Source: an uncultured Collinsella sp.
Lineage (GTDB): Bacteria > Actinomycetota > Coriobacteriia > Coriobacteriales > Coriobacteriaceae
Assembly (NCBI GenBank): GCA_900540935.1
Contig: UQHW01000049.1
Span: 1 to 9,154, forward strand
Direction of reading: 5' to 3'
Length of the DNA: 9,154 nt
Under the pieces are notes generated by a model, which searched no databases, was not told the origin of the DNA, and saw only the letters and a list, made by a program, of their open reading frames with translations. A program made the position numbers and the translations under genes. How positions within the stretch are numbered: position 1 is the stretch's first letter; every line of letters begins with the position of its first letter. Shown one piece after another: positions 5,171-9,154 of the stretch.

Positions 5171-6541
5171 ATGGCGCCTACAGCGTTGGGTATTGCAGAG
5201 ATTGTTGCCGAGGCCCGTTCCTTTGAGATTCCTCACGTCGTGCATCGAGACGATGCCATCAGTGATCTTCCTGAGCCAAAGCCGTTCAATCTTGTCCATA
5301 TCATCACGGGTATCAGGCGCTGCGGCAAAACGTTCTATGCGTTTCAATGGATTCGTCGCCTTATCGATCGCGGTGTCGATGCCGAGCGTATCTTCTATTT
5401 CAATTTTGCTGATGACCGTCTTCGACCGGCGCCGGACACGCTCATGAGCGACATTTTGGAAGAGTATTGGCGGCAGGTTCCCTCAGCGCGAACGAAAGGC
5501 TGTTATCTCTTTCTGGATGAGGTGCAGGAGACCGATGGCTGGCAGGGCGTTTGTCAGCGTTTGGCGGAGCACGAGAGCGTAACGCTTGTTATCACCGGAT
5601 CGTCCTCAAAACTATCTGCCGATGAAATAGCGACGCAGTTTCGCGGTCGCTCGCAAGAGCACGCTATGCATCCGCTTTCATTCCGCGAGTATTGTGCGTT
5701 TCATCACATTGAAACGCCGGATATGTCTACTAGTGCTGGGGCTCCAGCTGTTTCTCCGCAGCGGCGAACTGATCTGGAATCGGCATATGACCGTTATCTC
5801 ATAGAGGGTGGCTTTCCTGGGGTTCAGGAGCTTGATGCCGGTTCGCGTATTCAGATGCTTCAAGCCTATTTGCGAGATGTTGTTGCACGAGACATTCTCG
5901 AGCGGAGCGGGCGCACGGATATCGCTCTTGCCAACCAAGTAGGGCTCTTCTGCCTTCGAAACACGGGTTGCGACCTTTCGGTTAACAGTTTGTTGGAAGC
6001 CTTAAAGTCTGTCGGATATCGAGCGTCATGGGAAAAAATAAACGAACTCGTTCGTTTATTCCAGCAGGCTCATCTCATTGGATTACTTCCGGAGTATTCA
6101 ACTTCTTTGGCTCCTAAGACAACGACAACAGACAAGGTCTATGCCGTCGACCAGGGGATGGCATATGCAACATCGCGTGCTAATCAGCAGGATATAGGAA
6201 AGCGTTTGGAGACTGCGATTTATGCTGAACTCATGCGCCGTACGGCAAACGGCCGGTTGGAAACGGTGACTTCATTTACGGCTCCAACGCAAGCACGAGA
6301 AAAAGTTGATTTCTTGGTCGGCGACGCTTTGGCATCGGAACCATACGCGCTTTACCAGGTGACAGTCGATATGATGGCAGAGAAAACGCGCAGGCGTGAA
6401 GTTGGTTCCCTTGAGGTTGCTATGGTAAAAACCGGTATCAAGGATGCCAATATCATCACGCTGCGCGAGGCGACCCAGATCAAAACGGAGCATGGCGTCA
6501 TCGAGGTTATTCCCGCATGGAAATGGTCGCTTGGTCTGTAA
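5171..6541 (+). CDS. AAA+ ATPase with DUF4143 domain
   Basis: This 456-residue protein belongs to the AAA_14/DUF4143 group of ATP-binding proteins, common in gut bacteria and of unclear function. The Walker A motif is GIRRCGKT (47-54), Walker B is YLFLDEVQE (112-120), and ITGSSSKLS (141-149) follows as sensor. PLSFREYC (168-175) is the usual mark of the family. The C-terminal part has a nuclease-like pattern: E347 in GKRLETAIYAEL, D380 in KVDFLV, and YQVTVD (395-400). The last lacks the catalytic lysine of PD-(D/E)xK enzymes, as is usual in this group, so nuclease activity is doubtful. AAAGGAG (5158-5164) lies 6 nt before ATG. Codon use is less C/G-biased than in cstA, which fits acquisition by transfer. 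It appears to be a single-gene unit with palindromic operator-like sites at its promoter. Confidence 0.88.
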   Translation: MAPTALGIAEIVAEARSFEIPHVVHRDDAISDLPEPKPFNLVHIITGIRRCGKTFYAFQWIRRLIDRGVDAERIFYFNFADDRLRPAPDTLMSDILEEYWRQVPSARTKGCYLFLDEVQETDGWQGVCQRLAEHESVTLVITGSSSKLSADEIATQFRGRSQEHAMHPLSFREYCAFHHIETPDMSTSAGAPAVSPQRRTDLESAYDRYLIEGGFPGVQELDAGSRIQMLQAYLRDVVARDILERSGRTDIALANQVGLFCLRNTGCDLSVNSLLEALKSVGYRASWEKINELVRLFQQAHLIGLLPEYSTSLAPKTTTTDKVYAVDQGMAYATSRANQQDIGKRLETAIYAELMRRTANGRLETVTSFTAPTQAREKVDFLVGDALASEPYALYQVTVDMMAEKTRRREVGSLEVAMVKTGIKDANIITLREATQIKTEHGVIEVIPAWKWSLGL

Positions 6542-6583
6542 TGCTACGCCGGCCCGCCGGGGCCGCACGGCACCATGTTGATG

Positions 6584-6618
6584 ACCGGCGCTTTAGGAAC
6601 GTCCCTAAGTGCCGGTTT
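6584..6618 (+). terminator. Terminator-like hairpin after the ATPase gene
   Basis: ACCGGCGCTT-T-AGG (6584-6597) pairs with CCTAAGTGCCGGT (6604-6616), 13 bp with one bulged T and one G-U pair. Only TTT follows, so termination strength is uncertain. A smaller GC hairpin (6550-6555 with 6560-6565) lies between it and the stop codon. Confidence 0.45.
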
Positions 6619-6656
6619 GGCTGGTAAGTCGAGATGTGGGGAGCCCGTTGCTGGTA

Positions 6657-6796
6657 TGGGACGGAGGGATTCCGCGTCCGCCTGGTCGGCGGCCGCGCTC
6701 CGCTGCGTCGCTTCGCTCCTTGCGTGCTGCGCTGGAAAACGCTTCGCGTTTCCTCAGCTCCGCACCCTTGCGGGTTCGAATCCCTCTGCTTGCCCA
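6657..6796. mobile_element. Structured element bounded by inverted tRNA-Gln fragments
   Basis: The left end TGGGACGGAGGGATTC (6657-6672) is an exact 16-nt copy of the 3' end (acceptor and T-arm) of the tRNA-Gln gene at 6848-6863. The right end GGGTTCGAATCCCTC (6772-6786) is an exact inverted 15-nt copy of the same T-arm (6855-6869). The ends therefore form a 9-bp perfect inverted repeat, with TGGG/CCCA further out. The interior is GC-rich and self-complementary, for example GAAAACG and CGTTTC around CTTCG near 6734-6751. There is no ORF for a transposase or integrase. It could be a tRNA-derived mobile scar, an attachment-site remnant, a broken tRNA array, or a miniature repeat; the type given here is tentative. 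Confidence 0.45.
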
Positions 6797-6800
6797 CAAG

Positions 6801-6834
6801 AAAGCGCCCTGGGCCGTTATGGGCTCAGGGCGCT
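6801..6834 (-). terminator. Intrinsic terminator of tRNA-Gln
   Basis: AGCGCCCTGGGCC (6803-6815) pairs with the stretch 6822-6834, 13 bp with one G-U pair. Read on the minus strand the stem ends in TTTCTT, starting 9 nt beyond the tRNA 3' end. On the plus strand it is followed by CAATTTT, so it may also work in both directions at this convergent junction. Confidence 0.75.
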
Positions 6835-6843
6835 CAATTTTAA

Positions 6844-6918
6844 TGGCTGGGACGGAGGGATTCGAACCCCCAACAGCCGGCACCAAAAACCGGAGTTCTA
6901 CCGTTGAACTACGTCCCA
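6844..6918 (-). tRNA. trnQ: tRNA-Gln(UUG)
   Basis: A full cloverleaf can be drawn on the minus strand: acceptor TGGGACG/CGTCCCA, D-arm GTTC/GAAC, anticodon stem CCGGT/GCCGG, T-stem GGGGG/CCCTC with loop TTCGAAT. The anticodon loop TTTTGGT gives anticodon TTG (plus-strand CAA at 6884-6886), so it reads CAA glutamine codons. The discriminator is G, as usual for glutamine tRNA, and the 3' CCA is encoded (6846-6844). It lies 38 nt downstream of the CwlM-like gene and has its own likely promoter and terminator. Confidence 0.96.
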
Positions 6919-6949
6919 ATGTGTGGTGTTGCCCAAAAGCAACTCGTCT

Positions 6950-6978
6950 AGTTTACCTAATCTGCGAGGGCATCGCAA
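6950..6978 (-). promoter_or_regulatory. Likely promoter of tRNA-Gln
   Basis: On the minus strand TTGCGA (6978-6973) and TAAACT (6955-6950) are 17 bp apart, placing the start about 25 nt before the tRNA. The -35 box lies inside the 3' end of the CwlM-like gene. Each box matches the consensus at four of six positions. The tRNA may also be read from the upstream gene, since no terminator is evident between them. Confidence 0.4.
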
Positions 6979-7862
6979 ACGCCGTCGAGTAGGCGTACGG
7001 CGAGCGTCTGCGCGTCGCTGGCCGTGAAGGTGCCGTTGTAGCGCGTCATGCCCGTGAGCTCAATGCGAATGCGAGCCGGCTTCTGCTGCGCGGCGACATT
7101 GGCGGTGCGGATGCGCTGGGCCAGGTTGTGGCACTCGGCGAGGGCAATAGTGGCGCGTGGCGCGGCGTCGGCGGGCGGCTCGTCGCTTGCGATCTCGAGC
7201 ACCAGGTCAACGTCGGTTGGGACCTCGGAGTCGCAGAGCATCATGCCGCTGTTGTCGGTCGTTGCCGTGGCGATGTTCCACATGCGCGAAGCAACGCTGC
7301 GTGCGATGGGGTCCTCGCCGATAACGGCAATCTGGAAGCGCTCGAGCACGTTGGCGGCGCGAGCAAAACCGATGCGGGACTCGGCTTCGGTGACCGAGGG
7401 CTTGCCCTCCCACACATGATGCAGGCGGTTGATGTAGGCGTAGGTGTCTTGGAAGGCCATGCCGTCGGCAAACAGGCCGACATTTTCCTGGAACTGCTGC
7501 AGGGCGGCCTCGGTATGCGGACCAAAGTAGCCGTCGTCCTCGCCGCAGGCAAAGCCCAAAACGTTGAGAGCGCGCTGCAGGGCCTGCACATCGGCGCCAT
7601 GGAAATTGGGCATGCGCAGATACAGGGTGCGGTCGCCCAGCTTATACGAGGCGTCGACCAGGGCACTCCAACAGGGGATATCGACGGCATGACCGGCAGC
7701 AAGGCCGCTGTCGAGCCTGAAGGTACTGACGGCCTGCTCAGTGGTGGTGCCAAAGCGCTTGTCGACAACCTCGGCGTCATCGATTGTATAGCCGAGCTGC
7801 AGAAGGCGGGACTGGACGTCCTCGACGGCTGCTCCCTGCATGCCCGTGGTAATAGGTTCCAT
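6957..7862 (-). CDS. CwlM-like protein: two PG-binding repeats, decayed amidase
   Basis: This 301-residue protein has two peptidoglycan-binding type 1 repeats. The first is at about 5-70 (AAVEDVQSRLLQLGY; FGTTTEQAVSTF). The second is at about 85-145 (ADVQALQRALNVLGF; DGYFGPHTEAALQQFQ; GLFADG). The linker with YKLGDRTLYL is typical, from memory, of actinobacterial CwlM, the cytoplasmic protein that activates MurA when phosphorylated by PknB in mycobacteria. As in CwlM there is no signal peptide. The C-terminal part (about 170-301) resembles a shortened amidase_3 domain without the metal-binding DPGHGG start, so hydrolase activity is unlikely. GAAAGGGG stands 7 nt before ATG, and a good promoter lies at 7931-7960. 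A regulatory role in peptidoglycan synthesis is inferred from family likeness only. Confidence 0.75.
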   Translation of the reverse strand: MEPITTGMQGAAVEDVQSRLLQLGYTIDDAEVVDKRFGTTTEQAVSTFRLDSGLAAGHAVDIPCWSALVDASYKLGDRTLYLRMPNFHGADVQALQRALNVLGFACGEDDGYFGPHTEAALQQFQENVGLFADGMAFQDTYAYINRLHHVWEGKPSVTEAESRIGFARAANVLERFQIAVIGEDPIARSVASRMWNIATATTDNSGMMLCDSEVPTDVDLVLEIASDEPPADAAPRATIALAECHNLAQRIRTANVAAQQKPARIRIELTGMTRYNGTFTASDAQTLAVRLLDGVCDALAD

Positions 7863-7930
7863 GAACGAACCCCTTTCGGCGTACCATTCGTACTATTTTG
7901 AGCGTGTGTCGGATAGACAACGCGAGACAA

Positions 7931-7960
7931 TTTATAAACATGCACTCAATAGTGTAGCAA
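7931..7960 (-). promoter_or_regulatory. Promoter of the CwlM-like gene
   Basis: On the minus strand TTGCTA (7960-7955) and TATAAA (7936-7931) are 18 bp apart (17 if the box is read as TTATAA). The start would be near 7924, leaving a 5' leader of about 60 nt. The promoter lies in the 139-bp gap after the isoprenyl synthase gene, in which no clear terminator is seen. Confidence 0.55.
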
Positions 7961-8001
7961 CTTGTACCCAAACTCGCTGCCCACAGGTTTTATGACCCCC
8001 G

Positions 8002-9027
8002 CTAGTTAAGGCGCTCCACAAAGAAATCTGCCATTGAGAGGAAGAGCTCGCGCGCATGTGGGTCGAGCTCGACGCCTTCGATAGCGGCCTTGGCCTTGGC
8101 GGTCAGGTCGAGCGCATAGTTGTGGGCGAAATCGACAGAGCCGGTCTGCTGGAAGATCTCCACGGCGCGCGCGAGCTGCGCAGGGTCCTCGGTGCCCGAG
8201 GAAAGGATTGCCTCGACCTCGTCGTGATAGCGCTCATCAGAGAGGGCGTGTACGGCGACGAGCGTACGCTTGCCCTCGGTGATGTCGGTACGGAAGTCCT
8301 TATTGGCGGCTTCCTTGGTGCCGACCAGGTTGAGCAGGTCGTCTTGAATCTGGAAGGCAAGGCCCGTGTGCAGCCCAAAGGCGCGCAGTGCCTCAATCTG
8401 CTCTTCGCTGCCGCCGCCGATAATGGCTCCGGCGGCAAGCGGCGTCGCTCCGCTGTAGTACGCGGTCTTGTGCGTCGCCATGTCCAGATAATCGTCGACC
8501 GAAATGTCAAAGCGCCCGTCGCGGACCCAGCCCAGGTCGAGCGCCTGGCCCTCGATGGTACGGACGATCATCTCGGTAAGCTCGTGGAGCACGCGAAGCT
8601 TCACGTCTGCGTTGAGTGTGGGGTCGTCGAGAACCGTCTTGGTGACCATGGTGAGCGCCAGGTCACCGCAGTTGATGGCAAGACCGGTGCCCTCGGTAAG
8701 GTGCATGCAGGGCTTGCCGCGACGAATCTGCCCGTTGTCGGCGATGTCGTCGTGGATGAGTGCGCCCGACTGAAAGTGCTCGATGGCCGCCGCTGCGCTG
8801 CGGGCGCTCTCAAAGCTGCCGCCTACCGCAGTGGCGGCGAGCATGCAGATGAGCGGGCGGTGGCGCTTGCCAGCGTTTGCCGTAAATGCCGAGAGCGGGG
8901 TATACAGGTAGCGCTCGATATCGGCGGAAGTCGCCTGTCCGTCAAAGAACGTGGCCAGATAGTCGTTAATCTGGTCAAAGTGCTGGGCTAAAAAGCTGGT
9001 AAACGGACTGGACACGGGTTCTCGCAT
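8002..9027 (-). CDS. Trans-isoprenyl (polyprenyl) diphosphate synthase
   Basis: This 341-residue enzyme of the FPP/GGPP/polyprenyl synthase family adds isopentenyl diphosphate to an allylic diphosphate in the cytoplasm. The isopentenyl-binding GKRHRP (53-58), the first aspartate-rich motif DDIAD (93-97) followed by RRGKP, and the second motif QDDLLN (228-233) with GKRTL (252-256) are all present. The last position of the second motif is Asn instead of Asp, as in some actinobacterial members. The residues four and five before the first motif are small (A89, G88), not aromatic, which argues for a product longer than farnesyl diphosphate; the chain length cannot be fixed. The ATG at 9027 has only a weak ribosome site, and an overlapping small ORF upstream could provide translational coupling. 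The product may feed menaquinone or carrier-lipid synthesis. Confidence 0.92.
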   Translation of the reverse strand: MREPVSSPFTSFLAQHFDQINDYLATFFDGQATSADIERYLYTPLSAFTANAGKRHRPLICMLAATAVGGSFESARSAAAAIEHFQSGALIHDDIADNGQIRRGKPCMHLTEGTGLAINCGDLALTMVTKTVLDDPTLNADVKLRVLHELTEMIVRTIEGQALDLGWVRDGRFDISVDDYLDMATHKTAYYSGATPLAAGAIIGGGSEEQIEALRAFGLHTGLAFQIQDDLLNLVGTKEAANKDFRTDITEGKRTLVAVHALSDERYHDEVEAILSSGTEDPAQLARAVEIFQQTGSVDFAHNYALDLTAKAKAAIEGVELDPHARELFLSMADFFVERLN

Positions 9028-9118
9028 TCTTTGATAGGTTGCATCGTTGCATTATGCAGACAACATATTGCCACATTAGGGCGTCGAGCGCGGCGGTTGC
9101 CTTGATTATCGACTTCAT
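8975..9118 (-). CDS. Small ORF (47 aa) overlapping the synthase start
   Basis: An ORF from ATG 9118 encodes 47 residues beginning MKSIIKATAALDALMWQYVV and ending at TGA 8975. It has an excellent ribosome binding site (GGGAGG, 9131-9126, 7 nt upstream), better than that of the synthase, whose first 53 nt it overlaps in another frame. The frame is open upstream to the window edge, so it could also be the end of a longer gene. Codons such as ATA, TCA and CGA are unlike those of the neighbours. No known family is recognised. It may be a translational coupling ORF, or chance. Confidence 0.3.
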   Translation of the reverse strand: MKSIIKATAALDALMWQYVVCIMQRCNLSKNARTRVQSVYQLFSPAL

Positions 9119-9138
9119 CCGAACACCTCCCACATTCA

Positions 9139-9154
9139 TCCGTACATGTACGGA
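9139..9154. promoter_or_regulatory. 16-bp perfect palindrome at right edge
   Basis: TCCGTACATGTACGGA is a perfect palindrome reaching the last base of the window, so it may be longer. It lies upstream of the minus-strand small ORF and the isoprenyl synthase, where a repressor site would be expected. No regulator is recognised for it. Confidence 0.45.

Noticed and set aside
2538..6541. The TOPRIM protein and the AAA/DUF4143 ATPase as a two-gene defence system
   Set aside because: They are separated by 464 bp with hairpins and a separate promoter with its own operator-like sites, and differ in codon use. Nothing shows co-expression; they are better treated as independent.
6605..6992. ORFs on both strands across the tRNA-Gln region
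   Set aside because: Their translations contain strings such as SSTVELR and GFEPPT that arise when tRNA T-arm sequence is read as protein.
7128..8991. Plus-strand ORFs opposite the CwlM-like and isoprenyl synthase genes (7128-7901, 8056-8991)
   Set aside because: They are antisense shadows; the minus-strand frames carry clear family motifs.

Overview
The window looks like chromosomal DNA of a GC-rich gut actinobacterium of the Coriobacteriia, most likely Collinsella or a close relative. This rests on the strong C/G preference at third codon positions, the CwlM-like protein of actinobacterial type, the AAA/DUF4143 ATPase type common in gut actinobacteria, and the general look of the proteins. 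The taxonomic call is an inference from memory, not from a search.

Layout. Positions 1-464 are non-coding and regulatory: a clear sigma-70 promoter with a palindrome filling its spacer, a short leader ORF ending Ile-Ile-Ser-Val-Val-Ile-Ile, and a very strong intrinsic terminator just upstream of cstA (465-2354, a CstA-family peptide/pyruvate transporter). A second strong terminator (2394-2432) separates cstA from a 722-residue protein (2538-4706). That protein has an N-terminal winged-helix region, a long charged disordered middle with RGG-like boxes, and a C-terminal TOPRIM domain resembling JetD (DUF2220) of Wadjet systems, but no jetABC genes lie beside it. Positions 4707-5170 hold no gene but are full of palindromes: a 9-bp hairpin, a ~106-nt imperfect palindrome, a terminator-like hairpin, a 12-bp inverted repeat, and two 33-bp-spaced copies of a palindromic operator-like site at the promoter of an AAA+/DUF4143 ATPase (5171-6541).

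From about 6540 the gene direction flips. The convergent zone 6542-6843 holds a terminator-like hairpin, a ~140-bp structured element whose ends are inverted copies of the T-arm of the neighbouring tRNA-Gln, and the terminator of that tRNA. On the minus strand follow, in order of transcription, a trans-isoprenyl diphosphate synthase (9027-8002), a CwlM-like protein with two peptidoglycan-binding repeats and a decayed amidase domain (7862-6957), and tRNA-Gln(UUG) (6918-6844). A 16-bp perfect palindrome and a small ORF with an excellent ribosome binding site sit upstream of the synthase at the right edge.

How the genes work together. They are not an obvious single pathway. The isoprenyl diphosphate synthase (lipid carriers or quinone side chains) and the CwlM-like protein (control of peptidoglycan synthesis in mycobacteria) may both serve the cell envelope. 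cstA is a nutrient-uptake gene with its own elaborate control. The most novel-looking parts are the orphan JetD-like TOPRIM protein, the attenuator-like cstA leader, the palindrome cluster before the ATPase, and the tRNA-fragment-bounded element.
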